Shown one piece after another: positions 50,216 to 63,499 of a stretch of DNA of 64,000 nt. Positions within the stretch are counted from its first letter, which is position 1, and each line of letters begins with the position of its first letter. The DNA is taken from NCBI GenBank assembly GCA_946807835.1, contig OX327712.1, positions 16,448,001 through 16,512,000 of the forward strand, in the 5' to 3' direction. The position numbers and the translations under genes were made by a program. This DNA is from Ailanthus altissimus (Eukaryota; Streptophyta; Magnoliopsida; Sapindales; Simaroubaceae). The notes below the pieces were generated by a model, which did not search any database, had not been told where the DNA came from, and saw only the letters and a list, made by a program, of their open reading frames with translations.

Positions 50216-50454
50216 CATCATTCAACTGAATTTTATATAACATTTTCATAGTTTAATTTAAATCGCAACACAAAAATGGATAAAAAAAATTTAAGAAAAA
50301 ATTTATTTAACATCCATTGAACTAAATTTTATCTAACATTTTCATCTTTGCTAAAACATAATTTTTTTAAAAATAAATAAACACCTCAAAATAATTGCAT
50401 TAAATTTTGCAAGAAGTCCATTAAAAATCATAAAGTAATAAATATAAAAATTTA

Positions 50455-53400
50455 TCTCCAAGGTCCTAGGCTCTACCTTGTTGTGGGCCAAATCCAAGGT
50501 TGATGACCAACCTCACCAAGGGCCAATCCCAAGGTTCAATTTTTCAAGACCCAACTTATCGAGGACTTTATTTAACAAGCTCAATGCTTGCTTACTTATG
50601 TACAAAGCTTAATACCTCAAGTTTAGTAAGATCCAAGCTACTCGGAACCAACACTCAATGAACTTGTCCTTAGTAAGCATGTTGTTTTGTTTGACTACAA
50701 GTACCTTAAATTGGTTAGCCAATCTCGTAATTGACATAATGCAGAGAACTAGGCCATATATGAGACAACAACTTACCTCTATAATCCTAGGTGTGTTTAT
50801 CTCTATAATCTTGGGAGTGCTTATCCTTATAACATCGAACAACCCGCACAATATAGAGTATGAGGCCACAAAGCCTATATAAAGAGGAGCCAAGGCTCAT
50901 GCATGGGGGAAGAAAAGGACTTTTAAACTAAAAAAAGTAAGTTAATCTAAACACACTATTTTCAACCATTTTTAATTTTTTTTGGCCAATCTAAATGTTG
51001 GCTTAAGTGTCAAAGGATCATCATATAAAATAACCACTAACGTAACCTTAACTGATTTTGTGAGTGAAGTGATATACTCAAACACCAATGATTTCTCAAG
51101 AAGAGCTAGGTTGACTCAACTTTTGACTAGATGATTGTTTCTAAAAGACAAATTCATCTGTGACCAATGACTCAACATCCAGTTAAGAACCACTATTAAT
51201 AGATTGGTGTCATATATAGAAAATGATACAAAAAATCTTGGAGACCAACCAAACCAAGTTAAGTAAGAAGACTTCCCGAGATAAAGCAACCAGAAGAATG
51301 AATTGAACCAAAGTAGGACTATCAATCCTAATTAAATAAATCCGAATGAAAAAGAAACAATTGAAAATACAAAAGAAAAATGTTGATCACTATGAGGAGA
51401 TGCCAATTAACTCTGTGTGGAGGTGGGATTTAGAAAGGGAGTTAAAGGATGTGATGAAAGGTAGGAAAGAATTGAGAAAGCTGTTACATGAGATATTAAG
51501 CACCTATCGAAGATAAGATATGCATCAAGAATGATAGGGAACGATTGAACAATAGGTGGGGTCGTCCGGTGCTCAGATTCCCCATCAATTAACATGGTTA
51601 AGGCTGATTGACGATACACTTGTAGGGAGAAGAGGAAGGGGTGTTAGAAAAAGCCACACCGACTAGCTAAGCATGATGCCTAGCAAATCCTGAAAGTGAA
51701 ACAAAGGAGTAAAGAGAAGAGCACAGTTAAGGATAGACCAAGAGAAGTAGCATCGAAAAAAGCAGCCATAAAAGAAAAGGTTAAAGGGCTAGAGCAAAGG
51801 ATACAAGAGCTCATTGAAGGCAAAGAGCAATGAGAACCACCTCCGATGACTACAAAGAGAGAGCAAAAATCACCACTCACAAATGAGCTAAGAGATATAG
51901 AGCTTATGCAACCTTCAAGCTGCCCAAAGACTAATTCAAGATAAAGAGTTATGGGGTCTCCAAAGAAGAAGTAACCCAACACCACTCAAGATAGCCAAAT
52001 ATCATAGAAGGGAAAAGATTGCATAAGAAAGGTCAAAGTGAAAAGTCGAGGAGACTTTGGCCCAGGATAACAAATTTTAAGACGAAGGGTCGTACATTCC
52101 CCATCAAGGACACCAACCTACTCAGTCAGCCTAATACTATTCAAACAACTGTTGTTTGACGAAACAAGAATAAAATGTGTTAGTTTCGTCGAGACCATAG
52201 ACACACAACTAGTAAAGGCAAGACTAGACTACCTAGACAAACTCAAGCATATATAAGGGTTAACTTGAGCATTTAAAAATATTTAACTATGCTTTCAAGA
52301 CTTGCATGCAAAGATAAGAACATCTATAACCCAGAACCCTAAAGCATGCCAAAAACCTAGAAAAAAAATGTATAAACAAAGGCATAAACCAAAGAGAAAT
52401 GGGAAAAGAACTTACTAGATATCAAAACTAGTTATAGAAGTGGTTGATCTCAAGATAAATGAGCATTCTCTCACTAGAATCAGTTGTAATTTCTCTCTCT
52501 AAAAGTTTGAATTGAGTAAAAGTGTAGGAATTTTGACCAATTTATAAAAAATGTTGGGCCACTAAAAAGGATCCAACAACCCCGATTCACTTGTGTGCAA
52601 GACGTTTCTTCGCCTGAATAACATTAGCTCAAAGGCAAATTCAACCATAAAATGTGGTCGAATGGTAAGATAAACATCCACGTCTACAATAACTGTAGTG
52701 ACCTAACCGTTAAATGGCTGAAGAATGACAATTAAAATGGCTTACAATTTTTGAAAAGTCTACTTTATTTAATGTTTGGCATGAATTTCAAATTTTAAAT
52801 TGACAGCTCTGAGGACAACCTCTCGACTAAACCAAGAACATAATATTATAAAGCTTATTACGCCACTGAGAACTTCAACTAAATCTGAGCACTACAACTA
52901 AGTTTCCAACATTGACAAATCACCACCAAAAACTACGGACTCTTGTTGCCTCAAGGTTCCATGCCCAAGCTCAACTTCACCGAGGGCCCAATCCTAAGGA
53001 CCAACCTTGCTGAGAACCAATTCTGAGACCTAACTTATCGAGGACACCATTTATCGAGCTCAACCCTTGCTTACTGCCTTTTATGTAGAGCCTAAAACCT
53101 CAATCCTAGTAAGATCCAAGGCACTTGGAACTAACCAGCACCTGATGAACTTATCCTTCATAAACATGATATTGTGCTTACAGGTATCTCAAATTGGTAG
53201 ATCTCATAATTCGTCTAGCATTAAGAGGTACCCCAAGGCAACAAGCCAACAACTTATTTCTACAATCTCGAACGTGCTTTTCCCTACAATCTCAAATAAC
53301 CCACATGATGTTGAGTATAATGACACAACTAATTGTCTTTACAAGCTTACATAAAAAGAAACCAAGGCTCTTTCACACTATATCCACGACCTATTTTAAT

Positions 53401-53480
53401 AAATCCAAAATCGTGGAGTCAACTTCAGTCCCACTCCTTACCATCCTTACCGTCACACTAAATTTTTCTTTATACAAATT
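50455..53480 (+). mobile_element. decayed Ty3/gypsy (TAT-like) element with diverged LTRs
   Basis: Blocks at 50460-50900 and 52960-53370 are direct repeats, about two-thirds identical by eye, sharing CAACTTATCGAGGAC, GCTTGCTTACT, TAGTAAGATCCAAG and AGCCAAGGCTC/ACCAAGGCTC. The first has a TATA box (CCTATATAAAGAGG, about 50874), then GGCTTAAGTGTCAAAGGATC (a gypsy R/U5 motif, about 51000) and a worn primer site TTGGTGTCATATATAGAAAA (about 51203), which resembles TTGGCGCC-type sites. A gag zinc-knuckle relic with a stop, C*FRRDHRHTT, is at 52178-52210. No pol remains. Confidence 0.5.
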
Positions 53481-53924
53481 TAATCAAAGTTTTTTTCTCT
53501 AAATTCTATCATAAAATGTGTATTATTGATATGTCAATAGTTATGTAGTAATATTTGAACATAGAGTCATGCTTCCTAATTAACTGTAGTAACCACTTAT
53601 CAAACACCGAAAAGAATAAAATATTTATATATATGTATAATATTCATATTTTATTTGTATATGAATGATACTTAATTTATGTATTGTTATTAGTATTTTT
53701 TGTATAGATTAAGGACATACTATTAGTATTGAGTTTATTTGCATGACTTTAAATTTATTTTAGGGACCAAATTATAATACTTTGAAAGTTTTAGGGGTTA
53801 ATTTATAAATACTAAAAGTTAGCCTCTTAGTATAAAAATATACATTTTATACCTTAATTTACTCATTTTTGGGTCGAGCCACCCCTTTAGAGAAAGAAAA
53901 GAGAGAAATAGAGGGGAGAGAAAA

Positions 53925-53952
53925 AGAAGAAGAAGAAGAAGAAGAAGAAGAA
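53925..53952. repeat. (AGA)n microsatellite in LTR family B copy 3
   Basis: Nine GAA/AGA units extending a purine-rich tract that is short in the other two copies. Confidence 0.9.
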
Positions 53953-54452
53953 ATTGGAATTTTGAGTTTTAAGAGGCATATCATAACTATTTCTCAATTT
54001 ATTGGTGTTAATTAAGTTAATTTCTTTAAGTTTTGATTTCTAAAAATATGTACAATTGAGGACTTGATGTGAATTTTGTAAGAAATATTGAGAATTGATG
54101 ATGATTATGTAGATAACTTGATAAATCATAATGAATTTGCACAAATTCTAATTGATAGTCTCTTGATATGAGAATTTTATAAATTCTTGTACTTCGATTC
54201 TGGTTTTGAATTTTAATAATATGAAATTAGACATGTCTAGAATCATTTGAGACTTTGAATCGATTGAAAATTTCAGAAATTGAATTTTTAGTGAATTTAC
54301 AAAAATAACCCTGAAATTCTGAAAATTTTCTGTGTTAACAGTATACTACAGTGACAAACAATTTTTGATCTGCTGAATGATATTCAAAAATTACAAGTTT
54401 CTGGAATATGATAAATTTATATGTCTAATATGATATATTCAAAATTGAGAAT

Positions 54453-54718
54453 TTAGATCAATGTGGTTAAATTATTATGATTTTCTAAAGTGTATCAGTT
54501 CATTGCGATATTTGATTAATAGATTTTTAAAGTTATGTAGTAAAATAGTTTTAAAATACTTTTGGAAGGGTTATTATGATTTTCTAGTTTTAAAATAATT
54601 TAGATCAATGTGGTTAAAGTTATTATGATTTTCTAAAGTGTATCAGCTCATTGCGATATTTGATTAATAGATTTTTAAAGTTATGTAGTAAAATAGTTTT
54701 AAAATACTTTTGGAAGGG
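54453..54718. repeat. 148-bp-period tandem duplication in LTR family B copy 3
   Basis: Starts TAGATCAATGTGGTTAAA at 54453 and again at 54601, with near-identical text after each through TTTTGGAAGGG. Absent from copies 1 and 2. Confidence 0.85.
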
Positions 54719-55411
54719 ATTTTGAAGTAAAAAATTTATCATGGATTGAGATATGTGTCAAGAGTAATTCTGTGATAGGTTTATAATTTTTGAGTTAGTA
54801 TATAATTTTATAAAATTAGAAAACGGAATATTGTTCAGTAAATATCTTGATCCTATCAGGATAATAGTTTGGATTTGATGGTATTTATGAAATAGATTGT
54901 GTAAAACTTATGATATAATATTCATATATAAGAAAGATATATTCTGATTTTGGAGCAATTGGACATCATTTGATGTATAAGAAAATTTTGTTAAGTGTAA
55001 GTGGTCAGAATGACAGGTTTTGAAAAACCAAGTAATTAGACCAATTCGATGTGATAAGTGCAATATGTATAATTTTGTAAGCTATATAAAGTATTTTGTG
55101 TGAATGGTGAAGCTTATGAAAGGATTAATCTCCATTGATAGGTTAAGGAGAATTAAGTCTTATACCCCAAAGTGCTAAGGGGTAAGTATACTAGACTTTC
55201 ACTGAAATCACAATAAACATAGTAATTATTTATGCATGAATTTGTGATTGTCCCTTGTAATATGTTTATATTATGTCAAAGTATATTTTGATATGAAATG
55301 TGAAAGACATGTGTTTATGAATGTGAACATGGACATACATGATATATATGTGTTTTTGAAAGTGAGCTTTCAAAATAAAATGTGTTTAACAAAGAAAGCT
55401 TTTAAAGTTTA

Positions 55412-55921
55412 ATATGTCCATGAGAAACATTTTGTATTTTGAGGATGCTTAAACTCACTATTGATTTAGTAGGCATCTTATGTGATTTGTGGAGCCTTTA
55501 TGTGTGACATTTTCTTCAAGATTGGTATATGTTATGTGTTCCGTATGTAGGGAGGATCCTATTGGTACCTAAAGAAAAAGTGAGTCATCAGATTCGTGTG
55601 ATGGTATATTGGTGCATGTGAGAGGACTCGCCGATGATCAGAGTGAAGGTTTGGCTCACCCTAATCATCTTATGTGATTTGTAAATGAGAAATATTTTGT
55701 GTTTTGAGGATGCTTAAACTCACTATTGACTTAGTAGGCATCTTATGTGATTTGTGGAGTCTTTATGTGTGGCATTTTCTTCGGGATTGGTATATGTTAT
55801 GTGTTCCGTATGTAGAGAGAATCCTATTGGTACCTAAAGAAAAAGTGAGTCGTCACATTCGTGTGGTGGCGTATTAATGCATGTGAGAGGACTCACCGAT
55901 GATCAGGGTGAGGGTTTGGCT
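55412..55921. repeat. 264-bp-period tandem duplication in LTR family B copy 3
   Basis: GAGGATGCTTAAACTCACTA occurs at 55441 and 55705, and the match continues through GATCCTATTGGTACC-type text to GGTTTGGCTC. Absent from the other two copies. Confidence 0.85.
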
Positions 55922-55991
55922 CTTACCTTCGGCATGAGTATTATATATGTGAAATTTAATCCTCACTTGTGTTATTCCTCTCATATGGTAT

Positions 55992-58178
55992 TGTTGGAGC
56001 TGGTGCTCACGTGCCATTCCAATATTGTATGAATATTAATTGTTAATATTTATACAATAAACATTTCGAATAAAGATTGTTAATATTATATTAACATAGT
56101 ATAATGCTTGTAACATTACAGACATTGTTTGATCTGAAAGAGTTCAGATCTGGTCTAAAGGAGTTTAGATCAGAACTAATAGTTATCAAAGCTGAGAGTT
56201 ATAAATGCTACGAGTTAGCACTGTTAAGAGTTAGCAGGTTATAAGAGTCAGCGAGGTCTAAAGAGTTAGAACCTTGTTTATAATGGGACAAAGACCTGAG
56301 AGTATACTTGTAATGATATAGTTGCAAAGAGTTGCAATAGGAGTTAAGAAATATCATTATGTAAGTATGTCTCAAAGATAATGTTCCTGATCTATAATCA
56401 CCAATGCTGGTCTATCGGTGATTCACTTAATATAGATTAGTGTATGTCTATATCTGACTGGTTCAGATGGTTGTTCTTAGCTGACCATGAGCTTAGAGCT
56501 TGTATAGGCATGCGGGTATCCAGTCAGGACTGGATACTGAACAGACTTATGAGGACCCCAATAGATATCCTATGACACCGTCAAAGGAACGTCCTCTCGA
56601 GTTGAGTAGTATTCGTGGTCCTTTGACCTGAGCGCTACGGTGGTCTTGTGAGTGATCCATCATGCTTTGGTTCCACATATGTCAGAGACCTTTCATGGTC
56701 TGACCGCTATGTGTCGCTGGGTATGGTCCGATGCTCATGGAGTCCGGTGTGTGTAGATACGGGATCCGTCAGCTTACGTAGGTAAGTTGTATATCCGATG
56801 CTCCGAGATTGTATTTCATAAAGTCTTGTGGCCACAAGCATAAACCCGGGAAAAGAGTTTCTCACAGGGTTAAACAATATAGCAAAAGTGTTTGCATATA
56901 TTGTTTATCGAGATACGAATCTGGAGATAAGGTTATGGATGAGCAAATGGGGATTTGATGATGCTGATCTATATCCCTGCACATCCAGGATATAAATGAT
57001 GGAAGGATTATACGTATACGTTATGACCTCAACTTGTATGGTCTGACACGCTGATTTATAATATTCGTAACGTGTGTGTGGGGCATCGATTACGGATTAA
57101 TGGAACAGTTCCATTTGACAAATCGGGTGTGGACCTAGAAAGTCCCAATATGAAATGTACTCTTTGAGCACTTGGGCAGTGTACCGTATTGAATTGTTTA
57201 ATACAGTATAATTCAGCAATTACTAAGGTTACGTTAACTAAAGTATATGGTTACATGGTGGGACCCACTTTAGGTTAACTTGGTAACTGAGTAAGGATAT
57301 AATAGTAATTTCACTTTGTGATTATTTAATTGTTAAATAATAAGAATAAATATTTATTTATTTAATTGTTAAATAAATGGTTTAATTTAACTATGATTAA
57401 AGGTTAATCATATGGTTAATTTAGTTAATTTTACTTAATGATTAAGTAAATGTTAACCTAACCAAGGTTAAGTTAGTTAATTATGATTAGAATAATTAAA
57501 TATTTATTAACTTAAAGGTTAAGTTAAAATAATTTAATTAAAGTTAAATGTTAACTAAGGTTAGGTTAAACCAAATGAAATGCAAATGAAATTCAAATTA
57601 GTTTGAAATTTATGCATTAGTATATAAAGTGAAATGAAATTGAAAATCATTAAGTTTTTAGTTTATATGTTTTGCATTTTTGGGAGCCATTTCAATTTGA
57701 GAAATTGGAATTCTTTATTTTGTGTTTTAAGTGTTAGAACAACAAAATAAATTGAATTAATGGTTACTAAATGTAATAACTAAAAATAAGATTTGTTTTA
57801 TTTATTCAAAAGTTGAATAAAAAGATAAACAATTTTAATTAAGTTAAATAGTTTAACTTTGAAAAATGTTTAAGAGTTAAACACATATGCTGGATTAAGA
57901 TGCTGCCATTCTAGACAATCAAACCCACCCTTGTTGATTGCTAGAATTGATCAAAGATTTGTTTCATGGTGGACTTCAAAGAAAATTAATCCAAAGGCTT
58001 CATTGGTTATATTTTCTCAATCTCGAATTTCAGTTTAATCAAATGTTATTTTCTGTATTCATTGTATTTAATCTTTCGCTGTGCACATGTATGTATGAGA
58101 TATGTATATTGTTTGTATGATGAACACAACCCACATGCAAGCACCCTAGTAAATTCGCCCAACCCAACACACCCAACA
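55992..58178 (+). mobile_element. solo LTR, family A copy 2 (2187 bp), nested in LTR family B copy 3
   Basis: Begins TGTTGGAGCTGGTGCTCACG and ends CACCCAACA. It is flanked by the exact 5-bp duplication GGTAT (55987-55991 and 58179-58183). The unoccupied site is visible in copy 1 of the host LTR (CTCATACGGTATGTCACC at about 16598), proving the insertion point. A TATA box lies at about 57620 (GTATATAAAGTG), giving the sense direction. No internal region or second LTR is present. Confidence 0.95.
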
Positions 58179-58806
58179 GGTATGTCATCGATTGGTGACA
58201 TTTGGCTCATTATATGATATGTGATATGAAAGCCCTACTAAGTAATAGTTGAGTGATGATATTCCTATTATATGTTTTGAAAGAATATGTAAGCGCTTAC
58301 CTGACATGTGATTTGATAAGATTATGATTTTAATTTATCACAGCATATCATATATATGCATTGTGTATATATATGTATTTATATTTTGATATATTAAAAA
58401 CTAGTATACTTACTGAATTTTATACTCATTATAGTTTATGGTGATTTCAGGTAAATAAAGTACATGTGTGCTTAACGGATTTGGCAAAATTTCTGCTGTC
58501 TTTTGAGTTCCCTAAGTTGCTAGGTTGTTGAGTATTTCATTTATAAACACGTGATTTAAGATATTTAATTTGTTCATATTAAATAAATACTTATATATTA
58601 TTTTATTAAATATAGTTGTATTTAATTTATGTTTCATCGAGTGTGGTCATAAATAAAACTTTGTGTTGAACTTACTAACAACTTGTTAAAAATTCTTATG
58701 TTGAATTTAAATTTAAAATTTTATACAATATTAATTATGAGTGCACATTATTAAATAAATATAAGTTATATTGTGTGTTAAATCTTTTAAATATAATGGC
58801 ATTAAC

Positions 58807-59390
58807 ATTATTCATTCTCATTTCTTCTGCACCATCGAAACCCCAAATTCCCAAAAAGTTTTCTTAAACAAAATAAATAAATAACAACTAAGAGAAGATT
58901 TTATAGCGAGCTACTTCGCACAGAAGAGAAGAAATTCTAATCCCTAAGTGATAAATGAGAGTTAATTTTCTCTAGCATTTGAAAGCTAACTTGATCTTTG
59001 CTGGGCATAACAATTTGCCAAGATCACAATAAACCTAATCTAAAATAGTGTTATTATGAAGTCCTAATCCAAATGCAAATGTAAGAGTATGACCTTGTAC
59101 CAGACGGTCTTTCTTTCTCTGTTTATTCTGTTTTTTTTCTCTTCCGAATTTCAATATCTCTAATATCTACAGTGGAAATCATAATCTTTCCCCGGTTGAC
59201 ATCTGTACATAGACATATCTTCACCTATCTGATTAATTACTTGGCTATTCTTGTTATTATAATTAACAATATTTTGGTCGAAATCTTGCATTCAAGAAAC
59301 TAACTATATGTTGTCTAATAAAGCATGTTCAATGTTATAAGAAGAAGCGTGCGAATCTGACCCCGAGCCAATAGTTTCACCCCAACTCAG
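58807..59390. other. 3' flank of the SEC14-like gene
   Basis: Presumed 3' UTR for the minus-strand gene, plus AT-rich spacer adjoining the solo LTR. No other gene seen. Confidence 0.45.
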
Positions 59391-62300
59391 TCATTGCACT
59401 TCTTTTGCTGTTGAAGTTTCACTATTCGGAACATCCTCACAGCAAAGCAGCCCTGGTATTGTCTCATCAACATTATCTGAGTTACAAGCTGTATCATCAG
59501 TAGATTCACCTTCATCAGAGACATCAGAACATTGGTCTGCCAGCATTGAATCTGACTGTAATGACTGAGACACACCTAATGACTGGTTATTTGGTGATGA
59601 ACATCCAGAGTTCGTTGAATCAGACTTTTTCTTATCATCGTCCCTCATTCGTTGTCCATATGCTTCATAGTCAAACCCAACCGTGTTTCTTCCCCCAAAT
59701 GAGGAATCCAGCTTATCCATATCAAAAAGGGCTTCCATTATCTTCTGGCTCTGAGGGTCATTTGGATAGGCAAACCTCACTTTCTTGTATGTCTTGGGCT
59801 CAAGGAATGGTTTCACCATCTGCAACAAAGAAAATTTCATTGAACTTTTTCCAATGAGTAGAATAGAAAACGCCAAAGTTCACAGGAAGTGGCCTTATGA
59901 TGACTGTTGATAAAAAAGAAGACATGGCGCTTTCCTTCTTAAGCTGTTTTGTTATTCAAAAGCTGCCCACCTTTTCAAAGTATTACTTAGCTCATTCATC
60001 AAATTCATAAAAGGAAAAAGGTAAAAGAAAATTAAAGGATAGGATAAGCTCTTAAAAATAAAGATAGAGGACAGGAACAAGCTCTAGATACAGTATTCAC
60101 TTCATGAAACTCTTGAACCCCCAGAATAAACCAAAATTACTGGTGTCAGTAGACCAACATTGGAAGGGAAAATCAATAAAAGTACGAATCTAGATAAAAC
60201 AACTAAATTAGAACTGATATTTGAAGCAAAGCTTCATTCTCATTTCTGAATGGAGATTGAAAAAAGTGATCCTACAAATTAGCAGCCAGAACTTTTGAGA
60301 GGATAAGTAAAACAAGAAAATTATAATAATTTCAAAAACAATTTTGGTGCTCAGTAATTGTCTGTATCATTATCTCTACAGCAGCAAATCAGCAGGTCAA
60401 ATGGATGCTTAATGGAATTGGAGGGTTGAGAACATATTATAAATGATTGCCACAGGTAGAACTCAATACCATCACTGGCTTACCATACTAAAGTTTATTG
60501 CTGCAATATTACAAACTCAGCATGCAAAATTATACAAACAATTGAATAGCGGCATACCGTCCAAAAAGATTCAAAAACTTTTGGGGGATTATAGAGGATT
60601 GCCAGGGCCAATCTTTCAGGGTAATGATTTTGCAGGATGTTAGCTGTTTCTCGAGTCACCTTCACTGATATGCTTGACATGGTCCACCTTTGAAAATCAA
60701 TCAACCACACCATTTGCTCCTTGTCTGGGTTCAAGTTCATTATAGCATTCTCCATGCAATACACCAAGTACTTGATCTGCATTTCTGTTGAACTTGAATT
60801 CTGACACTGTTAGAATCATTAAAATCCATCATCATCATAATCATCAAACTCAGTATAGTGATAATAATAATAACAATCAAGAAAAAAAAAAAGAACCACA
60901 CAGAAATATTAATGCATCTACCTGGAAACCTGGCCTCATAATAAGAACAGGCCTTCCAAACTTGTCACAGTAATTGGCTCTGTAAACTTTCCCTGTTTCA
61001 GCTTCTTGTGCAACATGTTCCTAGAGCAATAACAAAAGGTGATTTTGTTAAGAGCAATTGTTTCAGCATGCAACAACTTTACCTTAATCAACAAACAAGT
61101 GAGGAAGTGTTATCCCTGTAAAAGGACTGAGCAGCATCATTCACCGTATTACAGATAAAATCTGACTCTCAAAGTAAAGGAGAAAAAAAAAAAGATAGTA
61201 TCATTCGTGAGACAAAACATCAGTTGTAATAACTTCCTTCAATGTTATTGTTTTATCCCTGATATTGTGGTAATTGGTAAACTATTTGTGTCTAGAAGAG
61301 CACAGTTGAATTAAGGTGTCAAATACAAAACCCACCAGGCATACATGTTTTTTTAATAGAACAAATAGCTCAGATTGATTTTCATTGCAAATACAATTAA
61401 GTACCTCTTACATTTTTTGTTTCTTTGAGCATTTTAAATATTCAAGAAAATTAGATTAATTTGACCAAAAAAAAAAAAAAACTACTGCAAACCACAACAC
61501 ATTGCATACCCATAGGATCTTCTCTGGCTTGTAGTGTAGCCTCCACTTCAAGCTTTCAACCAACATCTTGCTAGCCTTCTTTGTATTCCAATTCCTTGCT
61601 CTAAGGTACCTTGATATCGATTCATTCATACAAAGAACTGGGACTTTATCAGCAATAGGACTAATCATCTTTCTAACCTCATTTATCTGAATCAAATCAA
61701 ATTCAATCAGTTCACCTCCTATGACTCTCTTCCATTCAACTCCACAGAGCCTTTCTAACTTCAACAAAAACTATACTCCCAACTGAGCAAGAATCCTTCA
61801 CCCACGGAATTTAAAGGGTGTCTCATTCATGATACCAAAAGAAATTTCAGAAACTATTATACAATTTACTTTTTATACAAATAAATATGCAGAAATGATC
61901 TCGCGAGCCATGTTGCACACTATATGACGAGCAACTGCACATGCACCACATTGCACACTACATGACGAGCAACTGCACATGCGGTGCAATTTTAAAGTGC
62001 CTTGTTAATAGCGCATTTGACGGTGTAACTCACCATAATGTGAATAATATTGACCATTAGATGAAAAAACCAACAAAATCAACTTCTTATTGTTTCTTAA
62101 ATTTTAAACAAGTTTTGCCATATATCTGAAAGTTATTATTGCAAGCCCTTAACCAAATACATTTTTTCTCCGAGAATTATTTATTCCTCCAATTTCTGAA
62201 ACAAAGAACTTCACATGAATTATTAATGAAAAAGCAAATACATAATAAATAAATTAACACAAAATCACAACTACGATACACGTGAAACGCATTATTCTCC

Positions 62301-62422
62301 ATTGAATCAAGACAAATTTTTTTTTTTTAAAAAAATGTCAGTACCAACACAGTAATTAATAAATATTTTATGCAAACCTTAGCTTGCTGCTCTTCAGGCG
62401 ATAGACCATTTTTGTGCGACAT
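59391..62422 (-). CDS. SEC14-like CRAL-TRIO lipid-transfer protein, five exons, about 330 residues
   Basis: Exons are 62422-62378, 61686-61510, 61020-60922, 60800-60558 and 59819-59391, with canonical splice sites and all introns phase 0. The protein starts MSHKNGLSPEEQQAK. The CRAL-TRIO N-terminal domain (about 16-74: INEVRKMISP, SISRYLRARNWNTKKASKML) is followed by the lipid-binding domain (about 80-235: RPVLIMRPGFQ, QIKYLVYCMENAI, EQMVWLIDFQRW, HYPERLALAILYNPPKVFESFW, VKPFLEPKTYKKVRF). A Ser/Asp-rich tail of about 70 residues ends at 330. Family members bind and exchange phosphatidylinositol and phosphatidylcholine at membranes. The match is closest to short plant SEC14 proteins without nodulin or GOLD domains. 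The substrate is not determined by sequence. A leader intron is inferred upstream. Confidence 0.92.
61913..61987. repeat. 38-bp direct repeat in intron 1 of the SEC14-like gene
   Basis: Two tandem copies starting TTGCACACTA(T/C)ATGACGAGC. The end of the second (GCACATGCGGTGCA) differs from the first (GCACATGCACCACA). Confidence 0.88.
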
Positions 62423-63130
62423 CGTTTCAGATCATAAAAATAAACCTGATATCAGATAAAGGAAACAAATTTGCCCCGAATCAGCTTAATTCTTTCAATT
62501 TTCATAATATCAATCATGTAAAAATTTAAAAAAAATAAAGAAAAGTATCCAATTATGGAAATTATTCAGATTTTCTTCGATTAAACAATTTGCATCTTAT
62601 TAATAAACTAGCATTTACGTCAAAATCAAGGAAAATATATATATATATTTTTCCCATATGTTTTATTTCAGGCAGAATATAAATCAATAAACAAAGCTCA
62701 TCCAAATAATCAGAATTTTACTCCAAACATTGATAAAATAAACGCCATTTGAAAAATAAGAATAAAATTTAGTAAAGAGTAATTTACCTTATCTTCAAGG
62801 AGCTGCGATCATTTCTGCAGAAAAGATAATTGAAATTTCAAAACTTGAAAAAAAAAATTCAAAATAAACGTTGGAAAAAAAGGGGGGAAAATAGATAAAG
62901 AAGAATTACTTGGTGGTTTTAGGATTTTGAAATGAAAGCGTTATTTGTTTTGATTTTTGAGTAGCAGGTGGAATTTAAGAACGCAGCACCAAACGACGAC
63001 ACGTATCATTTGTGATGCACTTATTTACAGTTCCGTTGTCAGCATCAGCGACCAGGTTTGGAAAAACTGAAAACTGTGACTGCGCTTACGCTTGGGCAAA
63101 ACGACTCGTCGGATTATGGAAGATAATTGG
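62423..63130 (-). promoter_or_regulatory. 5' leader, leader intron and promoter side of the SEC14-like gene
   Basis: The acceptor GATATCAG lies just upstream of the ATG (leader exon resumes at 62445). A donor ATAAG|GTAAAT is at 62788/62787, implying a leader intron of about 340 bp. The first exon is probably about 62788-62960. GC content rises at 62980-63110, a likely promoter-proximal zone. Confidence 0.45.
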
Positions 63131-63499
63131 TAAATTTTATTAACTACAAAAAACCGATTTTAGACTACATTATTCTCAAACTTTCACAGCACTCTTTCAA
63201 ATCACTTCTTTTTTTTTTTAAGTACTTAAAATATTATCTTCAATAGTAATAGATCAATTTGTGTTATAATTTTAAAAGATTTAAAATTTAAAAATAATAT
63301 TAAAGAGGTGAAATTTGGAGAAATGTATATTTTTAATTTATTTATCATTTTATATTAGCTTTTTTTTGTAAGAATTAAAAAATAAATAGTAGATTGAGTA
63401 ATATGAATTGAGAATAAGTGAATTTGATTAAAAATGACCGTAAATTTTTTTTAAAAAATATGAAAAAATGTGAAATCGAACAAAAAAAATCAAAAATTC

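Larger units (their letters stand above)
53585..58801 (-). mobile_element. solo LTR, family B copy 3 (about 3.0 kb without its nested insertion)
   Basis: The plus strand begins TGTAGTAACCACTTATC and ends ...AATATAATGGCA, a decayed form of the CTGGGGTGCGACA end. It is flanked by the exact 5-bp duplication TTAAC (53580-53584 and 58802-58806). The body aligns with copies 1 and 2. It is split at 55991/58179 by a family A solo LTR. It carries its own tandem duplications at about 54453-54718 (period 148) and 55441-55921 (period 264). Strand is assigned as for copy 1. Confidence 0.88.

Noticed and set aside
51530..51620. Gag-like GG motif (TIGGVV...) upstream of the zinc knuckle in the gypsy relic
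   Set aside because: In TAT-like gag the comparable motif follows the zinc knuckle; here it precedes it, so the resemblance was not relied on.
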